Positions 1-9,011 of a stretch of DNA of 64,000 bases are shown piece by piece; position 1 is the stretch's first letter; the number at the start of each line of letters is the position of its first letter. Position numbers and translations under genes: made by a program. Below the pieces are notes generated by a model. The model saw nothing but the letters and a program-made list of their open reading frames with translations, ran no database searches and had not been told where the DNA came from. The stretch covers positions 16,451-80,450 of the forward strand of contig NZ_LAKD02000070.1 of assembly GCF_000968685.2 (NCBI RefSeq), in the 5' to 3' direction. The stretch is from Streptomyces antioxidans (lineage in GTDB: Bacteria; Actinomycetota; Actinomycetes; Streptomycetales; Streptomycetaceae).

Positions 1-128
1 GCAGCAGAATGCCCGAATTATTGCCCCACATCCGTTTCGGCTTCATTGCGCTCTGGTGTCACCCAGACGTACACCGGGTGACCGGGTGGTCCAATCGACG
101 CAGAGATACCTACGCAAGGATGATTCCC

Positions 129-965
129 ATGCATGCCATCATCGCCGCATCCGATCTCATGAGCGAGCTGTCGGAGGAGAATCCTCCGGTCCTGCTCGAT
201 GTGCGTTGGCAACTCGGCGGGCCTCCCGGCCGCCCCGCATACGAGGCGGGGCATCTCCCCGGTGCCGTCTACGTCGATCTCGACACCGAGCTCGCGGGCC
301 CGCCCGGAAAGTCCGGCCGCCACCCCCTGCCCGATCTTTCCGCGTTCGCGGCCGCGATGCGCCGAGCCGGGGTGAGCCAGGACCGGCGCGTGGTGGTGTA
401 CGACGGCGGACAGGGGTGGGCCGCGGCGCGCGCGTGGTGGCTGCTGCGCTGGGCGGGGCATCCGTCCGTCCGAGTGCTCGACGGGGGCCTGCCCGCCTGG
501 ACGGCGGTCGGCGGCTCGCTGACCACCGGGGTGCCGGAGGAGGCCGAGGGCGACTTCGTCCCCCGCCCGGGGGCCCTGCCGCTGCTGGAGGCGGATGACG
601 CGGCGGCGCTCGCGCGGCGCGGGGTGCTGCTGGACGCGCGGGCGGGCGAGCGCTACCGGGGGGAGGTCGAGCCCATCGACCCCGTCGGCGGCCACATCCC
701 GGGCGCGGTCTCCGCCCCCACCGCGGAGAACGTCACGGACGACGGCCACTTCCTGTCCGCCGAGCGGCTGGCCGAGCGGTTCGCGGACCTGGGCGCCACC
801 GGGGACGCGGAGGTCGGGGTGTACTGCGGCTCCGGGGTCTCGGCCGCGCACCAGGTGCTGGCCCTCGCGGTCGCGGGCGTCCCGGCGGCCCTGTACGTCG
901 GCTCCTGGAGCGAATGGTCCTCGGACGGCGCCCGCCCGGTGGCCACGGGCCCCGAGCGGGGCTGA
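129..965 (+). CDS. Sulfurtransferase, double rhodanese domain (SseA-like)
   Basis: About 278 residues with two tandem rhodanese domains, the layout of thiosulfate/3-mercaptopyruvate sulfurtransferases, which move sulfane sulfur to thiol acceptors in the cytoplasm. The first half carries LLDVRW and the HLPGAVYVD block. The second carries GGHIPGAV and the active-site loop VYCGSGVSAAH near residue 233, whose Cys would hold the persulfide. I chose ATG 129 because AAGGA lies about 9 nt upstream; ATG 120 is in frame but too close to that site, and an even longer frame has no support. A strong terminator follows, so it looks monocistronic. The exact donor is not evident. Confidence 0.88.
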   Translation: MHAIIAASDLMSELSEENPPVLLDVRWQLGGPPGRPAYEAGHLPGAVYVDLDTELAGPPGKSGRHPLPDLSAFAAAMRRAGVSQDRRVVVYDGGQGWAAARAWWLLRWAGHPSVRVLDGGLPAWTAVGGSLTTGVPEEAEGDFVPRPGALPLLEADDAAALARRGVLLDARAGERYRGEVEPIDPVGGHIPGAVSAPTAENVTDDGHFLSAERLAERFADLGATGDAEVGVYCGSGVSAAHQVLALAVAGVPAALYVGSWSEWSSDGARPVATGPERG

Positions 966-970
966 CCACA

Positions 971-1013
971 CCGAGGGGCCCTGCCACCGGAGTGCGGTGG
1001 CAGGGCCCCTCGG
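971..1013. terminator. Bidirectional terminator between rhodanese gene and sepH
   Basis: Perfect 18-bp inverted repeat (971-988 with 996-1013) around a 7-nt loop, sitting exactly between two convergent genes. It has no long T tract, as is usual for Streptomyces terminators. Confidence 0.85.
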
Positions 1014-1027
1014 CGCGGCGGTGGCCG

Positions 1028-2077
1028 CTACTCCTGCTTCTTGCGGCGGGTGCCGAAGACGATCTCGTCCCAACTCGGCACCGCGGCCCGGCGGCCCGGG
1101 CGGACGCCGTCCGCCTCCGCCTGGCGGTCCGTCGTACCGGTCAGCCGGTCCCGGTGGCCCGCCACCGAGCGCGGCATCAGCACGTCCGCGTACGCCGAAC
1201 CCGCGCTCGCCGCGGAGGCGGGCGGCTCGACGGCCTCCGGCTCCTCGGTGGGCTCGTCCTGCGGCGGGGCGGCCGACGCGACCGGCGCCTCGGGCACGAC
1301 CATGTCGCCCCGGAAGTTGGGCACGGCCTCCAGCAGGCTGGTGAGCGAGTCCCGCTCACCGAGGCCGTCGTCCAGCGAGGCGGACGCGGGCGCCGGGGCG
1401 TCGTCGTCGCCAAGGCGCTCGGGCGACGTCCGGTCCCGGTCGCGATCCCGGTCACGCGGCAGCCGGGCGATCCGCGGCACGAACGGGAAGCTGGGCTCGG
1501 GTGTGTCGTCGGCCTCGCCGATCAGCGCCCGCGCCTCGTCGTCCACCGCCTGGACCAGCCGCCGGGGCGGGTCGTAGGTCCAGCTCGCCGAGTGCGGCTC
1601 ACCGGCGACCCGGTAGACCAGCAGCACCTCCCAGGTGCCGTCATCGCGCCGCCAGGAGTCCCACTGGGTGGTGTCCTTCTCGGCGCCGCGCAGCAACAGC
1701 CGCTCCGCTACGGCCTCGCCGAGCTGCGGTCCGGTGTTCTCGCCGGGGCGGCGCACGGGAGTCTTACGGGCGCGCTCGGCCATGAAGGCGCGCTCGGCCA
1801 GCACCGGGCCCTCGAAGCGCCGCACGCGGTCGACGGGGATGCCCGCCATCTGCGCGACCTCTTCGGCGGTGGCCCCCGCACGTATACGGGCCTGGATGTC
1901 ACGGGGCCGGAGATGGCTCTCGACCTCGATCTCGATCTGGCCGAGCCGAGCGCGGTCATTGCGCACCGCGGCGCGCAGTCGCTCGTCGATGGGAAGTGTG
2001 TACTCCGTGCTGTCCGCAGCCTTGAGCACCAGCCGTGTGCCGTCGTTGCTGACGGCCACGACACGCAGTTCGGGCAT
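1028..2077 (-). CDS. sepH: Septation protein SepH (DUF3071)
   Basis: About 349 residues, the usual size for SepH, an actinobacterial cell-division protein known to bind FtsZ and promote its assembly at septa. The conserved N-terminal DUF3071 part begins MPELRVVAVSNDGTRLVL and includes a helix-turn-helix-like stretch around AGATAEEVAQMAGIPVDRVRRFEG. A variable linker rich in Asp, Arg and Ala (RDRDRDRDR) leads to a short conserved C-terminal tail, SWDEIVFGTRRKKQE. The start at 2077 has GGGAGGT just upstream; an 11-residue longer frame lacks support. Convergent with the upstream rhodanese gene. Confidence 0.93.
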   Translation of the reverse strand: MPELRVVAVSNDGTRLVLKAADSTEYTLPIDERLRAAVRNDRARLGQIEIEVESHLRPRDIQARIRAGATAEEVAQMAGIPVDRVRRFEGPVLAERAFMAERARKTPVRRPGENTGPQLGEAVAERLLLRGAEKDTTQWDSWRRDDGTWEVLLVYRVAGEPHSASWTYDPPRRLVQAVDDEARALIGEADDTPEPSFPFVPRIARLPRDRDRDRDRTSPERLGDDDAPAPASASLDDGLGERDSLTSLLEAVPNFRGDMVVPEAPVASAAPPQDEPTEEPEAVEPPASAASAGSAYADVLMPRSVAGHRDRLTGTTDRQAEADGVRPGRRAAVPSWDEIVFGTRRKKQE

Positions 2078-2466
2078 GGGGACCTCCCGGGTGGTGCCTG
2101 CCGACGTCACGGTTGCGTCGCTGCTCTCCCGCTAGACGAGTGTGGCCTGCCCGGGTGCAGCCTGCCACAACTTTGCCGAGTTGCCCGGGCCGGTTGGTTG
2201 CCGCCCTCTGACCCCTCCCGTTGGGTCCGGGCGGCCGGACGGGAAAGCGGGGCCAAGGCTCGCCACAGTACTCCATTCGGGCCGCTCGGGTGGAGCGGCA
2301 CGCCAGCCGAGTTCATGGCCAGGAGGGGGATGGCAGCCTGAATCCTTCGAAGCGAGGCCCAATTTGGGTGGCAAGTTTCACAGAAACGACAGAATCGGAA
2401 CGATCTGCTTCGTTTATCGGTCACTTCTCCCTGCAGGGTGGAACGAATGTCCAAGCGAGGCGGGAG

Positions 2467-3420
2467 ATGCACGGCAAGGCCGAGAGCGACGGACAGCGCA
2501 AGAGCGGACGGATCGACCTGAGCGTGGCCCATGTGGCGGGCAGCGCGCTGGCGGCCGTCGCCGCCGCGGTGCTGGCGTCCAAACTGGGCGTCTACGGGAC
2601 GATCCTGGGCGCCGGGGTGGTGAGCGTGGTGGCGACCGCGGGCGGCACCGTCTTCCAGCATCTGTTCCGGCGCACCGGTGAGCAGATCAAGGAGGTGCGG
2701 GTCCAGACGACGCGGCCGACCGGGCGCCGCCGGTACGGCGGTCCCGCCGGTCCGGTTGAGTGGGCCGGGCCGGGCGAGTCCCCGCCGGACCCGAACCTGA
2801 GCCCGAGCCCGACGCCGCCCCCGGCCCCCGGTGAGCACGGCGAGCGCGGTGAGTACGGCGAGCCGACCACGCACGGCGCCAGGCCGCGCGTCCGACGGCG
2901 GCATGCGGTCGGGGCGGCCGCCGTCTTCATCGTCGCCATGAGCGTGATCACGGGGATCGAGATGCTCTCCGGCGGCCCGGTGTCCAACGTATGGGGGGAG
3001 AACCGGACCGGAACCACCGTCAGCGACAGCGTGCGCGGCTCCTCGGGCTCGACGTCCACCCCCGGCCCCCCGCGCCCGGATCCGTCCGGCCCGTCGCATG
3101 GCCCCGGCTCCTCCCGGGGCGGCGATGAGACGCCGTCCCCGGGCACCTCCCGCGGGGGCGGCGCGGCCGACGCCTCGACCACGCCGACGCCCGACGCGTC
3201 CGGTTCATCCGGCTCCGGAAACAACTCCGGCAAGGATTCCGGTGACGGCTCTGACGCCGGCTCCGGCCAGGACGGCGGCACCGGCGGCACCACCGCGCCC
3301 GGCACCTCCGCGCCCGCCACCCCGGGCCCCTCCCGTACCCCGTCCGGCGGCGCCACGGAGGGCGGAGCGGACGATTCCGGCGACGCCGCACCCACCCCCG
3401 GCGCCACCGGCGCGCCGTGA
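2467..3420 (+). CDS. Hypothetical membrane protein with Ser/Pro/Gly-rich tail
   Basis: 317 residues of unknown function. Visible parts: an N-terminal hydrophobic, Ala/Val/Gly-rich segment of about 45 residues (around 17-62) that could form one or two helices; a charged, Pro-rich linker; a second transmembrane helix near residue 155-175 (HAVGAAAVFIVAMSVI); and a ~140-residue extracellular-looking tail almost wholly Ser, Gly, Thr, Pro and Asp. I start at ATG 2467, preceded by GCGAGGCGGGAG, because the upstream extension of the frame lacks hydrophobic or conserved character. Convergent with the oxidase gene 21 bp downstream. A cell-envelope role is plausible but unproven. Confidence 0.7.
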   Translation: MHGKAESDGQRKSGRIDLSVAHVAGSALAAVAAAVLASKLGVYGTILGAGVVSVVATAGGTVFQHLFRRTGEQIKEVRVQTTRPTGRRRYGGPAGPVEWAGPGESPPDPNLSPSPTPPPAPGEHGERGEYGEPTTHGARPRVRRRHAVGAAAVFIVAMSVITGIEMLSGGPVSNVWGENRTGTTVSDSVRGSSGSTSTPGPPRPDPSGPSHGPGSSRGGDETPSPGTSRGGGAADASTTPTPDASGSSGSGNNSGKDSGDGSDAGSGQDGGTGGTTAPGTSAPATPGPSRTPSGGATEGGADDSGDAAPTPGATGAP

Positions 3421-3441
3421 CGCGCCGGTTGATCGATACGG

Positions 3442-4773
3442 CTAGTCGCCGAGCACCCGCCGCAGATAGTCGTTGGTGAACAGCCGGTCCGGGTCCAGCC
3501 GGTCGCGCACCGCCGCGAACTCGCCGAACCGGGGGTAGACCCCGGCCAGATAGGCGGCGTCGCGGCTGTGCAGCTTTCCCCAGTGCGGACGGCCGCCGTG
3601 CGCGGTCATGATCTGCTCGGCCGCCGTGAAGTACGCCCGGTGCGGGGTGCCCCGGTACAGATGGACGGCGATGTACGCGGTCTCGCGCCCGGAGGCGGTG
3701 GACAGCGGGATGTCGTCGGCGGGCGCGGTGCGCACCTCCACCGGGAAGCTGACCCGCAGTCCGGACCGCTCGACGGTCGCCTTGAGCTCGCGCAGCACGG
3801 TGACGGCGGCCTCGCGCGGCACGGCGTACTCCATCTCCAGGAACCGCACCCGGCGCGGCGAGGTGAAGACCTTGTAAGGGATGTCCGTGTAGGTCCGGGC
3901 GGACAGGGCGCGGCTGGAGATCTTGGCGATTCCGGGAATGGTGGCGGGGACCGCCCTCCCCACCGAACAGGCCACCTGGAAGATGCCGTTGGACAGCAGC
4001 TCGTCGTCCACCCAGCCGCTGACCCGGCCCACCGGTGCTGCGGGGCCGGTGCTGCGGTTATTGCGCTTGGTGTTGCAGTTGCCGGTGTGCGGAAACCAGT
4101 AGAACTCGAAGTGCTCGTTCTCGGCCACGAGCTGTTCGAACTCGGCCATCACACGGTCGAAGGGCATGGGCTCCTCGCGCGCCGAGAGCAGGAACTCCGG
4201 TTCCACCCCGAAGGTGATCTCGCTGACCACGCCGAGCGCGCCGAGCCCGATCCGGGCCGCCGCGAAGATCTCCGGGTGCTCCTCCGCCGAGCAGCGCAGC
4301 ACCGAACCGTCCGCCGTCACCAGCTCCAGACCCTTGATCTGGGCGGCTATCGAGGCGCTGTCCCGTCCGGTGCCATGGGTGCCGGTGGAGGTCGCCCCGG
4401 CCACCGTCTGCTCCATGATGTCGCCCATGTTGACCAGCGAGAGACCATGGGCCGACAGCGATTCGTTGAGCTGTCTGAGCGAGGTCCCGGCCGCGACGGT
4501 CACGGTCCCCGCCTCGCGGTCAAGACCGCGCACCCCCACCATCCGGTCGGGGCGTATCAGCAGCCCGTCGGTGGCGGCCGCGGTGGTGAAGGAGTGCCCG
4601 GTGCCCACCGCCTTCACCTTCAGCCCCTCCTCCGTCGCCCTGCGCACCACCTCGGCCAGCTCCTGCGTGGACGACGGGGTGACGATCCGCGCCGGGCGGG
4701 CCATCACGTTCCCCGCCCAGTTACGCCACACGCTGCTCCGTACGGTCTTCACGGTCCTGACGGCCATCCGCAC
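3442..4773 (-). CDS. FAD-dependent sugar-lactone/alditol oxidase (D-arabinono-1,4-lactone oxidase family)
   Basis: 443 residues, typical of VAO-fold alditol oxidases and aldonolactone oxidases, which use covalently bound FAD to oxidise a sugar lactone or polyol and make H2O2. The N-terminus has WRNWAG, then the FAD-binding region with GTGHSFT (the His is the usual covalent flavin site) and GATSTGTHGTG. The C-terminal part ends in the family block HWGKLH...RLDPDRLFTNDYL. GTG 4773 is used, with GGGAGGGG about 7 nt upstream; ATG 4767 is an alternative. The start overlaps the end of the MFS gene upstream by about 50 nt, suggesting co-transcription. Substrate cannot be read from sequence. Confidence 0.85.
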   Translation of the reverse strand: MRMAVRTVKTVRSSVWRNWAGNVMARPARIVTPSSTQELAEVVRRATEEGLKVKAVGTGHSFTTAAATDGLLIRPDRMVGVRGLDREAGTVTVAAGTSLRQLNESLSAHGLSLVNMGDIMEQTVAGATSTGTHGTGRDSASIAAQIKGLELVTADGSVLRCSAEEHPEIFAAARIGLGALGVVSEITFGVEPEFLLSAREEPMPFDRVMAEFEQLVAENEHFEFYWFPHTGNCNTKRNNRSTGPAAPVGRVSGWVDDELLSNGIFQVACSVGRAVPATIPGIAKISSRALSARTYTDIPYKVFTSPRRVRFLEMEYAVPREAAVTVLRELKATVERSGLRVSFPVEVRTAPADDIPLSTASGRETAYIAVHLYRGTPHRAYFTAAEQIMTAHGGRPHWGKLHSRDAAYLAGVYPRFGEFAAVRDRLDPDRLFTNDYLRRVLGD

Positions 4774-5977
4774 CCGACCCCTCCCGCTGTGGCGCCGGCC
4801 GGAGCCGGCGGTACCCGAGGAACGCCACCGCGGCCGCGAGCGCCCCGGCCACGGCCGGCACCGCGTACCCCGCCCGGGCGCCGGCCGCGTCCACCACCCA
4901 TCCGGCGGCCGACGAGCCGAGCGCCACCCCGACCGCGAGCCCGGTGCTCACCCAGGTCATCCCCTCGGTCAGGTGCGCGCGTGGTACGTGCCGTTCGACG
5001 AGGGCCATGGTGGTGACCATCGTGGGTGCGATGGCCAGGCCAGCGACGAAGAGCGCCACGGCCAGGAACGGCAGGTTCCCGACCAGTTGGAGCGGGATCA
5101 TACTCACGGCGATCGCACAAATTCCCCACAACCAACGACGGGACACCGGACCGCTCAGCCGCAGCACCCCGAAGACCGCGCCCGCGAGGCAGGAGCCCGT
5201 CGCGTACACCGCCAGGACCAGACTGGCCGCGCCCTTGTGGCCCTCGTCCTCGGCGAAGGCCACCGTCACCACGTCGATCGCCCCGAAGATCGCGCCGGTC
5301 GCCATGAAGGTGGCCACCAGCACCTGGAGCCCGCGCGAGCGCAGCGCGGAACCGCCGGTGTGGTGCCCGCGCGGATGCGGTACGGGCTCGGTGGCCCGCT
5401 GCGCGGTCAGCGAGAAGACCCCGGCCGCCAGGAAGCAGGCGGCCAGCAGCGGGCCCGCCTCGGGGAACCAGGAGGTGGACAGCCCGATCGAGATGACCGG
5501 CCCGACGATGAAGCAGATCTCGTCGACGATGGACTCCCACGCGTACGCGGCGTGCAGCTCGCGCGGGGAGTCCCCGTAGATCGCCGCCCAGCGTGCCCGC
5601 ACCATGGAGCCCACACTGGGCACACAGCCGGACGCGGCGGCGAAGACGAACAGCGTCCAGTCCGGCCAGCCCCGGTGCGCGCTCAGCAGCAGCCCGCAGA
5701 CGGCCATGAGCGCCATAAGGGTCGCGGGACGCAGCACCCGGCGCTGGCCGTGCCGGTCCACCAGCCGGGAGATCTGCGGGCCGATGACGGCGGCGGAGAG
5801 CGCCAGTGTGGCCGACAGGGCGCCCGCGAGCCCGTACCGGTCGGTGAGCTCGGAGACCATGGTGACCACGCCGATGCCCGCCATGGACAGCGGCATCCGT
5901 CCGAGGAACCCGGCCGCGGAGAACTCCTTGGCGCCGGGGGCGGCGAAGATCGCGCGGTAGGGGCTGGCACTGGGCAA
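4721..5977 (-). CDS. MFS transporter
   Basis: 418 residues with about 12 hydrophobic segments, a major facilitator superfamily exporter-like protein. After helix 2 a typical MFS loop is seen (SRLVDRHGQRRVLRPAT), and the middle has a charged loop after VFSLTAQRATEPVPHPRG. The start appears to be TTG 5977, supported by GGAG about 6 nt upstream; no better ATG or GTG lies nearby. The C-terminus is polar and charged. It overlaps the sugar-lactone oxidase gene downstream on the same strand, so a shared transcript is likely. Substrate unknown. Confidence 0.82.
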   Translation of the reverse strand: MPSASPYRAIFAAPGAKEFSAAGFLGRMPLSMAGIGVVTMVSELTDRYGLAGALSATLALSAAVIGPQISRLVDRHGQRRVLRPATLMALMAVCGLLLSAHRGWPDWTLFVFAAASGCVPSVGSMVRARWAAIYGDSPRELHAAYAWESIVDEICFIVGPVISIGLSTSWFPEAGPLLAACFLAAGVFSLTAQRATEPVPHPRGHHTGGSALRSRGLQVLVATFMATGAIFGAIDVVTVAFAEDEGHKGAASLVLAVYATGSCLAGAVFGVLRLSGPVSRRWLWGICAIAVSMIPLQLVGNLPFLAVALFVAGLAIAPTMVTTMALVERHVPRAHLTEGMTWVSTGLAVGVALGSSAAGWVVDAAGARAGYAVPAVAGALAAAVAFLGYRRLRPAPQREGSGADGRQDREDRTEQRVA

Positions 5978-6165
5978 GGCAGACTCCGCCGTGAGCAGGA
6001 TGCAGGGTAAGGATCGTCGAGCGCTGATACAGATTACGGGCCCGCGCCCGGTTCGCGCAGGGCCGTTTCCCGCCCGCTAGGGAGGACCGTTTTACGGCCG
6101 TCAGCTCCCGCCCGCCAGCCAGGGCCGTTTCCCGCCCGTCAGCGGCGGGTGGGAGGATCGGGAGC

Positions 6166-7323
6166 ATGCCGGATCAGCCAGTACAGCCCGCCCCCGACCC
6201 CTATGACGCACTGCTGCTGCTCTCCTTCGGCGGTCCGGAGGGCCCCGATGACGTCGTGCCGTTCCTGGAGAACGTCACGCGGGGGAGGGGCATCCCCCGG
6301 GAGCGGCTCAAGGAGGTCGGGCAGCACTACTTTCTGTTCGGCGGCGTCAGTCCGATCAACGCGCAGAACCGCGAGCTGCTGCACGCGCTGCGCAAGGACT
6401 TCGCCGAGCACGGCCTGGACCTGCCGGTCTACTGGGGCAATCGCAACTGGGCGCCGTATCTGACCGACACTCTGCGCGAGATGGCCGCCGAGGGCCACCG
6501 CCGCGTCCTGGTGCTGGCCACCAGCGCCTACGCCTCGTACTCGGGCTGCCGGCAGTACCGCGAGAACCTGGCGGACGCCCTGGCCGCCCTGGAGGGCGAG
6601 GGCCTGCCGCTGCCGCGCGTGGACAAGCTGCGGCACTACTTCAACCACCCCGGCTTCGTGGGGCCCATGGTGGACAGCACGCTGGCCGCCCTCGCGGAGC
6701 TGCCCGAGGACCGGCGCGCCGGGGCCCACCTCGCGTTCACCACCCACTCCATCCCCACCGCCGCCGCCGACACTTCGGGCCCGGTGGAGGCGCACACCGG
6801 GGGCGGGGAGGGCGGTGCGTACGTCGCCCAGCACCTCGATGTCGCCCGGCTGATCGCGGACGCGGTGCGCGAGGAGACCGGCGTCGAGCGCCCCTGGCGG
6901 CTGGTCTACCAGTCGCGCAGTGGCGCCCCGCACATCCCCTGGCTGGAGCCGGACATCTGCGATCACCTCGAGGAGCTGCACGGCGAGGGGGCGCCCGCCG
7001 TCGTCATGGTCCCGATCGGCTTTGTCTCGGACCATATGGAGGTCAAGTACGACCTCGACACCGAGGCCACCGCCAAGGCCGCCGATATGGGGCTGCCGGT
7101 CTCCCGCGCCTCGACGGTCGGCGCCGATCCGCGGTTCGCCGCGTGCGTGCGCGATCTGGTGCTGGAGCGCGCGGCCACCGAGCGGTTCGCCGAGGGCCGG
7201 GCGGCGGCCGCCCCGGAGCGCTGCGCCCTGGGCGCCCTCGGCCCGAGCCATGACGTGTGCCCGGTGGGCTGCTGCCCGGCCCGGTCGCCGCGCCCCGCCG
7301 CCGCGGGGGCGGAGGTGGACTGA
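6166..7323 (+). CDS. hemH: Ferrochelatase (probably coproporphyrin III ferrochelatase)
   Basis: 385 residues. Inserts Fe2+ into a porphyrin near the end of haem synthesis; actinobacteria use the coproporphyrin-dependent route, so the substrate is probably coproporphyrin III. Family blocks seen: N-terminal LLLSFGGPEGPDDV, the metal-site motif TTHSIP, YQSRSGAPHIPWLEPDI, and PIGFVSDHMEVKYDLD with the conserved Glu. The C-terminal cysteine cluster (one Cys in ERCALG, then CPVGCC) resembles the [2Fe-2S] ligand region found in actinobacterial enzymes. The next gene follows after about 100 nt on the same strand. Confidence 0.93.
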   Translation: MPDQPVQPAPDPYDALLLLSFGGPEGPDDVVPFLENVTRGRGIPRERLKEVGQHYFLFGGVSPINAQNRELLHALRKDFAEHGLDLPVYWGNRNWAPYLTDTLREMAAEGHRRVLVLATSAYASYSGCRQYRENLADALAALEGEGLPLPRVDKLRHYFNHPGFVGPMVDSTLAALAELPEDRRAGAHLAFTTHSIPTAAADTSGPVEAHTGGGEGGAYVAQHLDVARLIADAVREETGVERPWRLVYQSRSGAPHIPWLEPDICDHLEELHGEGAPAVVMVPIGFVSDHMEVKYDLDTEATAKAADMGLPVSRASTVGADPRFAACVRDLVLERAATERFAEGRAAAAPERCALGALGPSHDVCPVGCCPARSPRPAAAGAEVD

Positions 7324-7421
7324 CCGCGCCCGCCCCCGTACCCCGGGCTCCGACCGACCGCGCCCGCCGTCCCGGCCCGCCACCGCCGCTCGCCCCTCCG
7401 GGCAATCCGCTAAGGAGCACG

Positions 7422-8222
7422 ATGACCGACCCGCTGATGACCGAACTCCTCGAGACGGCGCTGGAGGCCGCGCGCGCCGCGGGGGACCTGCTGCGCGACG
7501 GCCGTCCGGCCGACCTCGGGGTGGCGGCCACCAAATCCAGCCCGATCGACGTCGTCACCGAGATGGACATCGCCGCCGAGAAGCTGATCACCGACCTCCT
7601 CGCGCGCCGCCGCCCGCAGGACGGAGTGCTGGGGGAAGAGGGCGCGAGCAGCGAGGGCAGCAGCGGGGTGCGCTGGGTGATCGACCCGCTCGACGGCACC
7701 GTGAACTATCTCTACGGCCTGCCGTCGTGGGCGGTCAGCATCGCCGCCGAGAAGGACGGCGAGACGGTCGCCGGGGTGGTGATCGCCCCGGTGCGCGGTG
7801 AGACCTTCCACGCGGTCCTGGGCGGGGGCGCCTGGCGGAACGGGGAGCGGGTGCACTGCCGCGCCGCGGCCCCGCTCGAGGAGTCGCTGATCGGCACCGG
7901 CTTCGGGTATGTGCGCGAGCGCCGCATCGGGCAGGCCAGGGTGCTGGGCGGGCTGCTTCCGCGGGTGCGGGACATCCGGCGCGGCGGATCGGCCGCCATC
8001 GATCTGTGCGACGTGGCCTGCGGCCGGCTGAACGGCTACTACGAGCGCGGGCTCAACCCCTGGGACTTCGCGGCCGGTGCGCTCATAGCGCGCGAGGCGG
8101 GCGCGCTCACCGGAGGGCGGCCGGGCGTCCCGGCCTCCACCGAGCTGACCATCGCCGCCGCCCCCGGCCTCTTCGAGTCGCTGCGGGGGCTCCTGGACGA
8201 CCTGGGCGCCTGGCACGACTGA
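7422..8222 (+). CDS. Inositol monophosphatase family protein
   Basis: 266 residues, normal length for this Mg2+-dependent, Li+-sensitive phosphatase family (inositol-1-phosphatase, or related sugar- or nucleotide-phosphate phosphatases). The metal-binding motifs are intact: VTEMD, GEEGAS, DPLDGTVNY, and the C-terminal NPWDFAAG. The true start is ATG 7422 with AAGGAG 5 nt upstream; the longer frame reads through the Pro-rich intergenic segment. A perfect terminator follows. The substrate (myo-inositol phosphate versus another) is not decided by sequence alone. Confidence 0.88.
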   Translation: MTDPLMTELLETALEAARAAGDLLRDGRPADLGVAATKSSPIDVVTEMDIAAEKLITDLLARRRPQDGVLGEEGASSEGSSGVRWVIDPLDGTVNYLYGLPSWAVSIAAEKDGETVAGVVIAPVRGETFHAVLGGGAWRNGERVHCRAAAPLEESLIGTGFGYVRERRIGQARVLGGLLPRVRDIRRGGSAAIDLCDVACGRLNGYYERGLNPWDFAAGALIAREAGALTGGRPGVPASTELTIAAAPGLFESLRGLLDDLGAWHD

Positions 8223-8307
8223 TCCCTCCGGCCCGGTCTGATCCTGCGGCCCGCGGCCCCGCCACCCACACGGAACCGCCCATCCCCAGCAAGCGCCCAT
8301 CCACACG

Positions 8308-8344
8308 GAAGCGCCCCGGAGTCACGAGGACTCCGGGGCGCTTC
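8308..8344 (+). terminator. Terminator after inositol-monophosphatase-like gene
   Basis: Perfect 15-bp inverted repeat (8308-8322 with 8330-8344) with a 7-nt loop, about 85 nt after the stop codon. It would also end transcripts of the opposing small gene at 8452-8625. Confidence 0.8.
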
Positions 8345-8451
8345 GACGTGGTTACCGGATGTCTTCTGGGTCACCATCCGGCGGTGAATGGGAATCGGTC
8401 ACACGGTTACGGGGAATCCGGATCTGGATCGGGTCCGGAATCCACAAGGGA

Positions 8452-8625
8452 TCAAGCAAACGAGGCACTTACCTCGACGCCGTGCTCGGCGGCGAGGCGA
8501 CGGAGGTCTTCCAGCTCCGACTGCTCCACGTCCACAAGAAAGTCGTCGCCCGTCTCACGGGCGCGAATGAGATCGGACTTGGTGTTCTCTATGCGCTGCA
8601 GAATGCCTGCGGTGAACGCGTCCAT
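8452..8625 (-). CDS. Small conserved protein, 57 residues
   Basis: A short acidic protein beginning MDAFTAGILQRIENTKSDL, predicted as two amphipathic helices and rich in Glu, Asp and Arg (ARETGDDFLVDVEQSELEDLRRLAAEHGV). From memory it belongs to a widespread Streptomyces hypothetical family. ATG 8625 is preceded by GAGGGGG at good spacing, which favours it over the 28-residue longer frame. It is divergent from cutR across a 386-bp gap. Function unknown; the helical acidic character suggests a protein-binding role, which is inference. Confidence 0.72.
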   Translation of the reverse strand: MDAFTAGILQRIENTKSDLIRARETGDDFLVDVEQSELEDLRRLAAEHGVEVSASFA

Positions 8626-9011
8626 GTTGCGCCCCCTCGTCGTGGGTCGGTGGCACGGGGGTGTGCCGACGGCGGGTTGATCACGTTGAGTGGCCCCTGC
8701 CGACGGCAATGCCAGTCAGATATGCCGGGGACAGGGCGTGATCGCGGGTGTGCAATCGTCCTCCCCACCCCACCTTTGGGGGAAACCTCCGGGCCCGAAA
8801 GAATCTGAATTCGGTGTTCCGGCCGCCGCGGGCCCCTCCACCCGTCGTCCGTGATCCGCTCCACCCGTTGGCCGTGATCCGCACTCGGGATCCCGCGGCG
8901 ACCCTCTTACCGCCGGTTTATGAGACTTCGAGGCAGGATGGAGGCGCCGAACACCCATCGAGTTTGGCGAGCTCACCCGCCCACTGCGGCAATCAAGGAA
9001 GGACCAACGAC
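8626..9011. other. 386-bp divergent intergenic region before cutR
   Basis: Holds the promoters of the small gene (minus) and of cutRS (plus). It is less GC-rich than its surroundings around 8755-8820. No clear -35/-10 pair or operator stood out. The cutR ribosome site AAGGAAGGA lies at 8996-9004. Confidence 0.5.

Noticed and set aside
2107..3099. 330-residue minus-strand frame
   Set aside because: Antisense to the membrane protein gene and Arg/Gly-rich; the plus frame has hydrophobic helices and a ribosome site.
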